Positions 35,266 to 43,325 are shown, counted from the first letter of the stretch. The stretch: DNA of 64,000 nucleotides from an uncultured Acidimicrobiaceae bacterium (GCA_947259365.1 CAMYMC010000015.1:62001-126000), one strand, 5' to 3'. The notes: generated by a model from the letters alone, not told the origin. A program made the numbers and translations.

Positions 35266-36561
35266 ATGCACGAACGCGCTCGACACTTCTCCACCCAGAC
35301 CTGGACCGGCGGCGTCATCGGCCTCGGCTACGTCGGGCTGCCGCTGGCGGTGACGATGGCGCGCACCGGGCTGTCCGCCGTCGGCTACGACGTCTCCACC
35401 GAGCGGGTGGAGTCGCTGCGGCGGGGCCGGTCGCCGATCGACGATGTCACCGACTCCGAGCTGCAATGGGCGCTCGAACACGGCCTCGAGGTGACCGCGG
35501 ACCCGGCCCGCCTCGCCACCACGGACGCCATCTTCATCTGCGTCCCCAGCCCCCTCGGTCGCAACCGTGAGCCCGACCTCTCCCACATCCGGGCCGCGGC
35601 GGCGACGGTCACCGACGTGGCCCGGCCGGGGATGCTCGTCTCGCTCGAGTCGACGACGTATCCGGGGACCACGGAGGACCTCATCGTCCCCGCGGTCGCG
35701 GCGGCTGGGCTCACGGTCGACGTCGATGTGTTCGTCGCATTCTCTCCGGAGAGGGTCTCCCCCGGCGACAAGCCGACCACCGGTGACATCCCCAAGGTCG
35801 TCGGCGGCGTCACGGCGCTCTCGACCGAGGTCGCCGCGGCCGCCTACTCCCGGATCGTCCCCGACGTCCACCGGGTGAGCTCCACGAGGGTGGCCGAGAT
35901 GGCGAAGCTCCTCGAGAACACCTACCGGGCGGTCAACATCGGCCTCGTCAACGAGATGGCCCAGCTCGCCGCCGAGCTCGACATCGACATCTGGGAGGTC
36001 GTCGACGCCGCCGCCACCAAGCCCTTCGGCTTCCAGCCGTTCTACCCGGGGCCGGGAGTCGGGGGCCATTGCATCCCCCTCGACCCCCAGTTCCTCTCGT
36101 GGCGGGCCCGGGAGGCGAACTTCGCCACCCGGTTCATCGATCTCGCCGAACAGGTGAACACGAAGATGCCCGACTACACCGCGAGCCGGATCGCCGACGC
36201 GCTGAACGAGCGCGGTCTGGCGGTGTACGGGACCCCCATCCTCGGGGTCGGCATCGCCTACAAGCCCAACGTCGCCGACGATCGGGAATCGGCATCGCTC
36301 GCGGTCCTCGAGGCGCTGGCGAAGCGAGGGGCCCGCATCTCGGTGCTCGACCCGGTCGTGGGAGCGGCCAGGATCGAGAGCCGGGGCTACCCAGTGATAG
36401 AGCCCGACGGCCCCTACGACGGGTTCGCCCTCGCCGCCCTGCTCACCGATCACGACGCGATCGACCTCGAGCGCCTCGCCGCCGAGGTCCCCGTCGTCTT
36501 CGACGCCAGAGGCGCGTACCGCCGGGCCGGGCTCGCCCGGGACAACGTCGTGAGCCTCTGA
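35266..36561 (+). CDS. wecC: UDP-N-acetyl-hexosamine 6-dehydrogenase (WecC/WbpA-like)
   Basis: A 431-residue NAD-dependent UDP-sugar dehydrogenase. The NAD site is GGVIGLGYVGLPLAVTMARTG. The family-typical ICVPSPLGRNREPDLSHI and SLESTTYPGTTEDLIVP follow, then the catalytic lysine region ENTYRAVNIGLVNEMAQLA and the nucleophilic cysteine in GPGVGGHCIPLDP. The C-terminal UDP-binding domain has GVGIAYKPNVADDRES. The best fit is UDP-GlcNAc or UDP-ManNAc 6-dehydrogenase, not UDP-glucose dehydrogenase. With WecB at 20104-21204, UDP-ManNAcA synthesis is plausible. A GT4 gene follows 3 bases after its stop. Confidence 0.9.
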   Translation: MHERARHFSTQTWTGGVIGLGYVGLPLAVTMARTGLSAVGYDVSTERVESLRRGRSPIDDVTDSELQWALEHGLEVTADPARLATTDAIFICVPSPLGRNREPDLSHIRAAAATVTDVARPGMLVSLESTTYPGTTEDLIVPAVAAAGLTVDVDVFVAFSPERVSPGDKPTTGDIPKVVGGVTALSTEVAAAAYSRIVPDVHRVSSTRVAEMAKLLENTYRAVNIGLVNEMAQLAAELDIDIWEVVDAAATKPFGFQPFYPGPGVGGHCIPLDPQFLSWRAREANFATRFIDLAEQVNTKMPDYTASRIADALNERGLAVYGTPILGVGIAYKPNVADDRESASLAVLEALAKRGARISVLDPVVGAARIESRGYPVIEPDGPYDGFALAALLTDHDAIDLERLAAEVPVVFDARGAYRRAGLARDNVVSL

Positions 36562-36564
36562 GGC

Positions 36565-37665
36565 GTGAACCGGCTCCTCGTCGTCACGTCGGTGCATCCC
36601 CCCGACGACCCGAGGATCCGCTACAAGCACATCGAGAGCCTCGCCGGTGAGTGGGCGATCAGCTACGCCGCCCCCGACCCCGGGCCGACGAGCACCGCCG
36701 GGTTCGTGTGGACGCCGTTGCGGGGACGCCGCTGGGCCCGCAGCGCCCGAGCGTCGCTCCTCGTCCTGCGGGGTCGCTACGACGTCGCCTCGGTCCACGA
36801 CCCGGAGCTGCTGCCGGCAACCGTGATCGCCGCGCTCATTGGGCGTCGCGTGGCGTACGACGTGCACGAGGATCTCGTCGCACAGCTCCGCACCCGACCC
36901 GGCGTCCCCGACCCCGTCCGACGCGTCCTCGCCGCCGCGGCGAGGACGCTCCTTCGTATCGCCGCGTCGACGGTGCCGCTGACCCTCGCCGAAGTCGGCT
37001 ACGCGTCGAGCCTCGGCGGCGAGCACCCCGTGTTCCCCAACCTCCTCGAGGAAGCGCCGCTCCCCGAGCCGGGTGACGGTGGCAACGCCGTCGTGTACCT
37101 CGGCGACGTCACCGAGGCGCGGGGAGCACTCGTCCTCCTCGACGCCGTCGCCGCCATGGCCACCCGGGTCGAGCTCCACCTCGCCGGTAGGTGCCGGCCC
37201 GACCTCGAGGCGCGCCTGAGGACCGCAGCGGACACCGCCGGCGTTCGCCTCACGATGCACGGCTACCTCGACCGAGCCGCCGCCCTCGAGCTCATCACCC
37301 GGTGCCGGGTCGGGGTGGCGCCGCTGCTCGACCTGCCGAACTACCGGCATTCCATGCCCACCAAGCTCATCGAGTACCTCGCCATGGGAATCCCCGTCGT
37401 TGCATCCGATCTCCCCGGCACGAGGCGGCTCGCAGCGGACCTGCCGGGAACGGTGCTGGTGCCGCCGGGCGACGCCGACGCCCTCGCCGCAGCCCTCGAT
37501 CGCGTCTTCGCCGGGGGCGGCACCGTCGCCGCAGCACGCGCCGGAGCCGCGGCGGTGCGCCGCGACCACCGGTGGCCCGCCGACGAGGTGCGGGCCTTCT
37601 ACGCCTCGCTGCTCCACCGGCCGGGGCGCGGCCGCAGGCGCCGGGGGCGGATCGGGGCTCCCTAA
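36565..37665 (+). CDS. GT4-family glycosyltransferase
   Basis: A 366-residue GT-B enzyme starting at GTG 36565 (MNRLLVVTSVHPPDDPRIRYKHIESLA). It has YDVASVHDPELLPATVIAALIGRRVAYDVHEDL in the acceptor half, and VVYLGDVTEARGALVLLDAVA with LPNYRHSMPTKLIEYLAMGIPVVASDLPGTRRL in the donor half. Close coupling to the WecC-like gene suggests that it may transfer the uronic acid sugar made by that enzyme; this is inference. The C-terminus is Arg-rich (GRGRRRRGR), possibly for membrane association. Confidence 0.88.
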   Translation: MNRLLVVTSVHPPDDPRIRYKHIESLAGEWAISYAAPDPGPTSTAGFVWTPLRGRRWARSARASLLVLRGRYDVASVHDPELLPATVIAALIGRRVAYDVHEDLVAQLRTRPGVPDPVRRVLAAAARTLLRIAASTVPLTLAEVGYASSLGGEHPVFPNLLEEAPLPEPGDGGNAVVYLGDVTEARGALVLLDAVAAMATRVELHLAGRCRPDLEARLRTAADTAGVRLTMHGYLDRAAALELITRCRVGVAPLLDLPNYRHSMPTKLIEYLAMGIPVVASDLPGTRRLAADLPGTVLVPPGDADALAAALDRVFAGGGTVAAARAGAAAVRRDHRWPADEVRAFYASLLHRPGRGRRRRGRIGAP

Positions 37666-37668
37666 GCT
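37663..37668 (+). promoter_or_regulatory. possible -10 box for the FAD amine oxidase
   Basis: TAAGCT lies 6 bases before the ATG at 37675. It overlaps the TAA stop of the upstream gene, so it may be chance. Confidence 0.25.
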
Positions 37669-37674
37669 CGCGGC

Positions 37675-38952
37675 ATGCTGAGCACGACACCCTTCTGGAC
37701 GGATGACGCAGGCGTTGCCCCACGCACGGGGCGCCGCGACCTCCCTGGCGAGGCCGACGTCGTCGTCGTCGGCGCCGGGATCACCGGCCTCAACGCTGCC
37801 CGCGTCATCGCCGCCGCTGGTTGCGCCACCGTCGTCATCGACGCCGGAACCGTCGGGGCGGGAGCGAGCACCGTCAGCGGCGGGATGGTCAACTACGGGC
37901 TGAAGGCCGCGACGAAGAAGGTCTTCAAGAGGTACGGGGCCACGCTCGGTCGGGAGCTGTGGGACGCGTCCCTGCGGTCGATCGACCTCGTCGAGGAGAT
38001 CGTCGCGGCAGCGTCGATCGACTGCGCATTCGTGAGAAACGGTGCCGCCGAGCTGGGCTATCGCCCTGCGGACCTCGACGGGTTCGAGCACGAATCGGCG
38101 TGGATGGCGGACGCGCTCGGCTTCGAGACCGACGTCGTCGGCCCCGAGGACGTCCGGTCGGTCGTCGACAGCGCCGTGTTCCATTGCGCCCTCGTCGACC
38201 GGGTCGGCGCCGGCCTCCATCCCGCCCGCTACGTCACGGGTCTGGCGGCTGCCGCGGAGAGAGCGGGGGCGATGATCGTCGAGGAGGCGCCGGCACAGGC
38301 GATCTCACGGCACACGACCGGGTACCAGGTGCTCACCCCACTCGGCAAGGTGGCGACCCGGGAGGTCCTGCTCGCCACCAACGGGTACACCGGAGTCCGC
38401 CCGGTGCCCCGGCTGCGCAAGGGCGTCGTGCCGGTGGGCAGCTACATCGTCGTCACCGAGCCGCTCCCCGCAGCCGACGCCGAGCGGCTCATCCCCTGGA
38501 ACCGGATGCTGTGGACGGCGCGGCGGTTTCTCAACTACTTCCGGAGGACTCCGGACGACCGGATCCTCATGGGGGGTCGCAACGACCTCTCCACCGACCT
38601 CGACCTCGTAGAGAGCGCCCAAATCCTCGGCGCCACCACCGTCGACATCTTCCCGGAGCTCGCCGAGGTCGCCATCACCCATTCGTGGTCGGGGAACCTC
38701 GGCGTGACCTTCGATCTGATGCCCCACATCGGGCGGATCGACGGCATGTGGTACGCCCTCGGCTACGGCGGCCACGGGGTCGGGATCGGGACGTACCTCG
38801 GCACCGAGGCGGGGCGCCGCATGACGGGTGAGCTCGACCGGAGCCCCTTCGAGGAGATCCCCCACCCGACCCGGCCCTACTACCGGTCCGAGCCGTGGTT
38901 CCTCCCCTTCGCCGCCCGGTGGTACCGCATGCTCGATGCCATCGGGCGCTGA
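37675..38952 (+). CDS. FAD-dependent amine oxidoreductase (PuuB-like, DAO family)
   Basis: A 425-residue flavoenzyme with the dinucleotide fold VVVVGAGITGLNAARVIAAAGCATVVID, then GAGASTVSGGMVNYG, LATNGYTGVRPVPRLRKGVVPVGSYIVVTEPL, and the C-terminal HSWSGNLGVTFDLMPHIGRIDGMWYALGYGGHGVGIGTYLG. The layout resembles gamma-glutamylputrescine oxidase and related D-amino-acid-oxidase-fold enzymes. Amine or N-modified amino-acid oxidation is likely, but the substrate is unproven. The polyamine transport and aldehyde dehydrogenase genes are 30 kb away in the window, so a joint pathway is only suggestive. Confidence 0.85.
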   Translation: MLSTTPFWTDDAGVAPRTGRRDLPGEADVVVVGAGITGLNAARVIAAAGCATVVIDAGTVGAGASTVSGGMVNYGLKAATKKVFKRYGATLGRELWDASLRSIDLVEEIVAAASIDCAFVRNGAAELGYRPADLDGFEHESAWMADALGFETDVVGPEDVRSVVDSAVFHCALVDRVGAGLHPARYVTGLAAAAERAGAMIVEEAPAQAISRHTTGYQVLTPLGKVATREVLLATNGYTGVRPVPRLRKGVVPVGSYIVVTEPLPAADAERLIPWNRMLWTARRFLNYFRRTPDDRILMGGRNDLSTDLDLVESAQILGATTVDIFPELAEVAITHSWSGNLGVTFDLMPHIGRIDGMWYALGYGGHGVGIGTYLGTEAGRRMTGELDRSPFEEIPHPTRPYYRSEPWFLPFAARWYRMLDAIGR

Positions 38953-38977
38953 GGGCGCGGGTCGCCGCCGCGCAGCG

Positions 38978-39355
38978 TCATGACCCTCGAGTCCTCCGCC
39001 GACGCCATCCGTCGAGGAGCTCGGAGACGGGAAGCGGCTCCAGCCGCGCCGGCGCCGGCACCGACTCGTTCACTGCGGCGATCCGCGCGTTGAGGGCCTC
39101 GAGCCCGGCGGCGACCCCAGGCTCGTCGCGACCGGCCATGACGCGCGGGAGCGCCCTCTGCACCGAGGCCGCCACTGCGGACGCCGCGTCGAGGTCGCGG
39201 TTTCGCCTGATCCAGCGTCGCGCCCACCATGCCGCGTCGTAGGGGGCGTCGATGTCGGGGATTGGTGCGCCCATGCCTTCGACGTCGTCGAATTCGCCCG
39301 CCTCGGCGGCCTCGCGGATCAACCGCTCGATCCAGGGCTCGGGGGGCCGCGCCAT
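38978..39355 (-). CDS. DUF1992 (DnaJ-homologue subfamily C28-like) protein
   Basis: A 125-residue cytoplasmic protein. WIERLIREAAEAGEFDDVEGMGAPIPD matches the conserved N-terminal signature of the DUF1992/DNAJC28 domain, and YDAAWWARRWIRRN is also family-like. The J domain itself is absent, as usual in bacteria. The function is unknown. The ATG at 39353-39355 is 6 bases after a TAGCCT box, so the message is probably leaderless. Confidence 0.85.
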   Translation of the reverse strand: MARPPEPWIERLIREAAEAGEFDDVEGMGAPIPDIDAPYDAAWWARRWIRRNRDLDAASAVAASVQRALPRVMAGRDEPGVAAGLEALNARIAAVNESVPAPARLEPLPVSELLDGWRRRRTRGS

Positions 39356-39361
39356 CCCCGC

Positions 39362-39367
39362 AGGCTA
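39362..39367 (-). promoter_or_regulatory. candidate -10 box for the DUF1992 gene
   Basis: Minus-strand TAGCCT, 6 bases before the ATG. It is exactly 17 bp from the oppositely directed TACCGT box at 39385-39390. Confidence 0.45.
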
Positions 39368-39384
39368 CGACGCTGCGGCCTGAG

Positions 39385-39390
39385 TACCGT
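39385..39390 (+). promoter_or_regulatory. candidate -10 box for glycerate 2-kinase
   Basis: TACCGT, 8 bases before ATG 39399 with no Shine-Dalgarno sequence. It faces away from the DUF1992 box at 39362-39367 in a 43-bp intergenic gap. Confidence 0.45.
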
Positions 39391-39398
39391 GCGGCGTC

Positions 39399-40625
39399 AT
39401 GGACGACCGCCCTACGCGACGGCTCCTCACCGCGCTCTTCGATGCCGCCGTCGCCGCCGTCGCGCCGGAACGGGTCCTGCCCGCGGCGCTTCGTCGGCGC
39501 GGCGATGCCGTCTACGCAGCCGTCGTCGCCACCGGGAAGGCGGCGCCGGGGATGGCACGCGCCGCGGCGAGCTTCAGCGGCGACGCTCCGATGCTCGTCG
39601 TCAGCGACCACGTCGACGACGTCCCAGACGGGGCCCGGCTCCTCGTCGCCGACCACCCGGTGCCGGGTGACCGCAGCATCCGCGCCGGTGAAGCCGTCCT
39701 CGCCCTCGCCGCCCGGCTCGGTGAAGGCGACCGCTTGCTCTACCTGCTGTCCGGAGGGACATCGGCGCTCGTCGAGGTGCCACGCCCCGGGGTGACGGTT
39801 GCCGCCATGGCCGCGGTGACCAGGGATCTGCTCACCGCCGGCGCATCGATCCACGAGCTCAACGCGGTGCGTCGCTCCCTCTCCGCGATCAAAGGCGGCG
39901 GACTGGCGGCGGCCGTGGCACCTGCCGCCGTCACGACGCTGGCGATCTCCGACGTCGTCGACGACGACCCCACGGTGATCGGATCTGGCCCCACCGTGCC
40001 GCCGCCGGAGATCGACCCGGTTCCGATCCTCCGCCGATTCGGGGTCGACCCGCCGCTCGGCCTCACCCGGGACCCTGCGGCCGGGCATCGCGTGAAACCG
40101 GAGCGGCTCGACTACGAGATCGTCGCCGCCGGGTCGACGGCGGCCGCAGCCGCAGCAGCGAGCGCCCGGTCGATGGGCCTCGGCGTGGAGGTCCATCCCG
40201 AACCCGTCGTCGGTGAAGCACGGGACGCGGCGCGATGGGCGGTGGAGCAGTTCGTGTCGAGCCCCGATCTCGACGTCCTCGTCCTCTTCGGGGAGACGAC
40301 CGTGGCGGTGCGCGGCACCGGCTCGGGGGGCCGGAACCAGGAGGCGGCGCTCGCCGCGGCACTGGCGCTGGAGGGGACCCCTCGAATCGCCTTCCTCGCC
40401 GCGGGAACGGACGGGATCGACGGCCCGACCGGAGCGGCGGGTGCGGTCGTCGACGGGACCACGGCGGAGACGGCCCGCGAGCTCGGCCTCGGACCCGACG
40501 CCGCTCTCGCCGACAACGACTCGGCACCCGTGCTGGCGTCGGTCGGCGCAGCCCTCGTCACGGGACCGACCGGGACGAACGTCGGGGACGTGTGGATCCT
40601 GGCCCGGGCGAGCTCAGCCGGTTGA
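39399..40625 (+). CDS. glycerate 2-kinase (MOFRL/DUF4147 family)
   Basis: A 408-residue type II glycerate kinase that phosphorylates D-glycerate to 2-phosphoglycerate with ATP. The N-terminal DUF4147 domain has VVATGKAAPGMARAA, VVSDHVDDVPDG, LLYLLSGGTSALVEVPRPGVT, INELN-like IHELNAVRRSLSAIKGGGLA and ISDVVDDDPTVIGSGPT. The C-terminal MOFRL domain has VLFGETTVAVRGTGSGGRNQEAALAAAL, AAGTDGIDGPTGAAGAVVDG and LVTGPTGTNVGDVWIL. It is likely part of glyoxylate/serine-glycerate metabolism. Its 3' end overlaps the opposing next gene by 12 bases. Confidence 0.93.
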   Translation: MDDRPTRRLLTALFDAAVAAVAPERVLPAALRRRGDAVYAAVVATGKAAPGMARAAASFSGDAPMLVVSDHVDDVPDGARLLVADHPVPGDRSIRAGEAVLALAARLGEGDRLLYLLSGGTSALVEVPRPGVTVAAMAAVTRDLLTAGASIHELNAVRRSLSAIKGGGLAAAVAPAAVTTLAISDVVDDDPTVIGSGPTVPPPEIDPVPILRRFGVDPPLGLTRDPAAGHRVKPERLDYEIVAAGSTAAAAAAASARSMGLGVEVHPEPVVGEARDAARWAVEQFVSSPDLDVLVLFGETTVAVRGTGSGGRNQEAALAAALALEGTPRIAFLAAGTDGIDGPTGAAGAVVDGTTAETARELGLGPDAALADNDSAPVLASVGAALVTGPTGTNVGDVWILARASSAG

Positions 40626-41213
40626 GCCGTCCCCCGCGCGCCAGCCGTCCCGTTGCGGCAGGCGGCGCCGTCGGCCCACCGCGATCATCGTGAGCCCGAT
40701 CGCAACGAGTGCGCCGAGCGCGGGAAGGAACCACGACGGGACGCCCGAGGCCGGATCGGCCTGGTCCGGTACTGCGGCCGGTGGCGAGCCGGGTCCCGTC
40801 GCGGCCTCGAGCACATCGGGAGACCACACGCCGCTGCACGAGCTCGTCGTGAGCCCCACGCCATCGCGCGAGGCGACGATCCCTACCCTGCCGGTCCTCG
40901 CGAAGTCGACCCCGCAGTCGGCGTCACCGTAGCCGGTGCCCACCTCGACGAGCTCGGGTACGTCGCCGACCATCACCATGTCGACCTCGAACTGCCAGCG
41001 AACCGGGGCCTGCCAGGGGCCGTCCTCCTCGCCTTCGGCGTAGCCGATCTCGTACCGCCCCACCGCGGTCCCCACGAACACTGCGGCGGCGCCTTCGAGG
41101 GCCCGATCGAGGTCGGGCCTCGCGCAACTGCAGGCGTTGGCCGGTCCCGCGTGGAAGAGGGTCGCACCCGCAACGACCATCGACGTGATGAGGACGCCGA
41201 GGCCTCGTCGCAC
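40614..41213 (-). CDS. secreted CSC-motif protein with C-terminal membrane anchor
   Basis: A 199-residue protein. GTG 41211-41213 is chosen because GGGGAGA lies 7 bases upstream and it places the signal peptide (RRGLGVLITSMVVAGATLFHAGPANA) at the N-terminus. The mature protein begins CSCARPDLDRALEGAAAVFVGTAV, as in tissue-inhibitor-of-metalloproteinase/NTR-like bacterial proteins. Two more cysteines (GDADCGVD, TTSSCSG) could pair with these. It ends with a Pro/Gly linker, a membrane helix (FLPALGALVAIGLTMIAVG) and an RRRR tail, a sortase-like topology without a seen LPxTG. Its function is unknown. Confidence 0.75.
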   Translation of the reverse strand: MRRGLGVLITSMVVAGATLFHAGPANACSCARPDLDRALEGAAAVFVGTAVGRYEIGYAEGEEDGPWQAPVRWQFEVDMVMVGDVPELVEVGTGYGDADCGVDFARTGRVGIVASRDGVGLTTSSCSGVWSPDVLEAATGPGSPPAAVPDQADPASGVPSWFLPALGALVAIGLTMIAVGRRRRLPQRDGWRAGDGSTG

Positions 41214-41279
41214 GCTTCGTTCTCCCCTGCCGCTGCCGGTGGGACGTCGTCGGCCCGGCACCGGGTTCCCGGACGCGGG

Positions 41280-41310
41280 CGTGCCCGCCGCTGGGAGGAC
41301 GGCGGGCACG
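41280..41310 (-). terminator. 11-bp perfect hairpin between two minus-strand genes
   Basis: CGTGCCCGCCG (41280-41290) pairs with CGGCGGGCACG (41300-41310) around a 9-base loop. It lies about 30 bases after the stop of the EF-hand-like gene and upstream of the CSC-motif gene. It has no T-tract. Confidence 0.55.
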
Positions 41311-41339
41311 CGTGCGGCGGTGCGGGTGGGAGGGAGAGA

Positions 41340-41867
41340 TCAGGCCGTGAGGGCGGCCTCCGCACCGCGGGCGGCACCGCGCTGCTCGCACAGCTCGGCG
41401 TGGAGCTTGCGGAGCTCGTCGACGGTCAGCTCGCCGTCGTCGAGATAGGCGGCGGCCGGCCCGTCAGGGTCGTTGAACGGATGGTCCTCCGGCAGCTCGG
41501 CGAGCTCACCGGCATCGATGACGCCGTCTTCGAGCATCCCGGCCATGCCGGGGCCGAATCCGCGCCGGACACCGGGCCCGCGGCGCAAGGGCCGGTCTCC
41601 GAACTCCTCACGCAGCTCCGCGGCTCTCTCCTCGACGGCGGCGGTGATCTGCGCTGCCTGGTCGCTCGTGATCACACCCTCGCCGACGAGATCGTCGAGG
41701 ACCACGCCGAGGACGGCGCCTCGGTGCGGGCGCTCCGGCGCCTCGAGGGAGGCGGACTCGTCCGGCTCGTCCTGGGCCGAGGCGGCTCCACCGACGACCA
41801 CCGTCGCGGTGAACGCGCCGGCGACGAGCACGGCTGCCGCAGCGAGGGCTGCGACGATCTTGCGCAT
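41340..41867 (-). CDS. small secreted acidic protein with EF-hand-like segments
   Basis: A 175-residue exported protein. ATG 41865-41867 is preceded by AAAGGAG at 6 bases. A signal peptide (RKIVAALAAAAVLVAGAFTATVVVGGAASA) leads to an acidic helix-rich region (GVVLDDLVGEGVITSDQAAQITAAVEERAAELREEFG). Two stretches then resemble the second half of EF-hand loops (EDGVIDAGELAEL and YLDDGELTVDELRKL), so calcium binding is possible though the loops are incomplete. It lies downstream of and in line with the response regulator and histidine kinase genes. Direct repeats at 41940-41979 lie in its upstream region, so it is a likely target or partner of that system. Confidence 0.75.
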   Translation of the reverse strand: MRKIVAALAAAAVLVAGAFTATVVVGGAASAQDEPDESASLEAPERPHRGAVLGVVLDDLVGEGVITSDQAAQITAAVEERAAELREEFGDRPLRRGPGVRRGFGPGMAGMLEDGVIDAGELAELPEDHPFNDPDGPAAAYLDDGELTVDELRKLHAELCEQRGAARGAEAALTA

Positions 41868-41939
41868 CGGGTGCTCCTTTCGTAGCGGGTGCGAGACCTG
41901 GCTCGCTGTCTTCATCACCCTCAGAATGAGGCCCCGATG

Positions 41940-41979
41940 TGAGCCGTCCGTGAGCCGCAGCTAAGAATCCGCTGAGAAT
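41940..41979. promoter_or_regulatory. four heptamers at 11-bp spacing, likely response-regulator site
   Basis: TGAGCCG (41940-41946), TGAGCCG (41951-41957), TAAGAAT (41962-41968) and TGAGAAT (41973-41979) start exactly 11 bp apart. One-turn direct repeats are typical of OmpR/PhoB-family binding sites. They lie upstream of the secreted EF-hand-like gene and overlap the 3' end of the kinase gene. A matching set lies at 44198-44226. Confidence 0.55.
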
Positions 41980-43325
41980 GCCGGGATCTCGAAACCGACG
42001 ACGGCCCCGCCTCCGGCGGCGTCGCCGACGAAGACCGATCCGCCGTGATCCTCGACGATCTGCTTGACGATCGCGAGACCGAGCCCCGACCCGGGCTTCC
42101 CGTCAGCCCCGGGGGCTCGGTAGAAGCGGTCGAAGATCCGGTCGCGGTGCCCCGGCTCCACCCCCGGGCCCGAATCGGAGACGACCACCCGTCCGCCGCT
42201 GACGCCCACTTCGATCGGGGACCCATCAGGGCTCCACTTGTGCGCGTTGTCGATGAGATTGCCCACCGCCCGCTCGATCTGGCCCCTCCTCCCTTGGACC
42301 CGCGCCTCGGCGGCGTCGAGGACGATGGCACGGCCGGTTCGCCGCCTGAACCGGGTGACGACGTCCTCGACGACCTCGTCGAGGCGCAGATCCGGCGTGA
42401 ACGGCTCATCTGCGCCCCGGTCGGTGGCGAGCTGGACGAGCTCGTCGACGAGGGCGCTGAGCTCCTCGACCTCCGTGGTCAGGTCGGCGATGATGTCGCT
42501 CCTGTCGGCGTCGGCGATGGTGCCGGCGCGGGCGAGAAGCTCGATGTTGGTGCGCACCGCCGTCAACGGGGTCCGCAGCTCGTGGCTGGCGTCGCGGACG
42601 AGACGGTGCTGCTGGGCCTTGGCGTCCTCGAGCGCGGTGAGCATGGCGTTGAAGCTCGCCGCCAGCCTCCCGATCTCGTCGCTCCGGTCGACGTCGATGC
42701 GCGCCGCCAGCTCCTGGGTCTCCGCCACGTGTTCCGCAGCGTCGGTGAGCTCTTTGACCGGTCGCAGGGCGCTCCGGGCGACGACGAGACCCAGCGCGGC
42801 GGCAACGAGGATGCCTGCGATCCCGGTGATCCACTGCGCGATGGCGAGCTCTCGCAGCGTCTGGTCCGCCTCCTCGAGGGAGCGGGCGACCTGTAGCGCA
42901 CCGGCACTGATGGGGACGGTGGCCATCCGGAGCCGGAGGCCATCGACCTCGACGGTTCGCAGTGCGGAGATCGCGGCGCCGTCGCGAACGGCGGTGTCGG
43001 CATCGGCGACGGGCAGAGCGACCTCCTGGCCGACGGGAATGAGCCGGTCCCCGTCGCCGGCGACGATCTGGATGTAGAGGGCGTCGAAGCCGACACCGGG
43101 GCGCCCGAAGGGGTTCGTCGGGCTTCTCCCCCTTCCCAAGCCGCGCTCGATCTGGAACGCAGCGAGCGGGAAGCGCTGCAGGGCACCGGCCCGCTCGACG
43201 AGCGACTCGTCGATCTCCTCGATGAGCTCACGGCGCGCCGAGGAGAAGGCGAGGACCGATGTCACGGCGACGGCGGCGGCCACTGCCGCGGCCGCGACGA
43301 GGGCGATGCGCGTCCGCAACTTCAC
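41961..43325 (-). CDS. sensor histidine kinase
   Basis: A 454-residue membrane kinase starting at GTG 43323-43325. It has a first membrane helix (RIALVAAAAVAAAVAVTSVLAF), an extracellular sensor region of about 130 residues, a second helix (WITGIAGILVAAALGLVVA) and a HAMP linker (RSALRPVKELTDAAEHVAETQELAARI). HisKA follows with the phospho-accepting His in RDASHELRTPLTAVRTNIELL (about residue 245). The HATPase domain has VGNLIDNAHKWSPDGSPIEV, VVVSDSGPGVEPGHRDRIFDRFYR and GSGLGLAIVKQIVEDHGG. It overlaps the response regulator gene by 4 bases (GTGA). The signal is unknown. Confidence 0.93.
   Translation of the reverse strand: MKLRTRIALVAAAAVAAAVAVTSVLAFSSARRELIEEIDESLVERAGALQRFPLAAFQIERGLGRGRSPTNPFGRPGVGFDALYIQIVAGDGDRLIPVGQEVALPVADADTAVRDGAAISALRTVEVDGLRLRMATVPISAGALQVARSLEEADQTLRELAIAQWITGIAGILVAAALGLVVARSALRPVKELTDAAEHVAETQELAARIDVDRSDEIGRLAASFNAMLTALEDAKAQQHRLVRDASHELRTPLTAVRTNIELLARAGTIADADRSDIIADLTTEVEELSALVDELVQLATDRGADEPFTPDLRLDEVVEDVVTRFRRRTGRAIVLDAAEARVQGRRGQIERAVGNLIDNAHKWSPDGSPIEVGVSGGRVVVSDSGPGVEPGHRDRIFDRFYRAPGADGKPGSGLGLAIVKQIVEDHGGSVFVGDAAGGGAVVGFEIPAFSADS

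Noticed and set aside
34669-38220. 1183-residue open frame on the minus strand
   Set aside because: It lies opposite the SpoIID, WecC, GT4 and FAD oxidase genes, all with clear family motifs. The translated product is Arg/Gly/Asp/Val-rich without domains, a typical antisense shadow in high-GC DNA.
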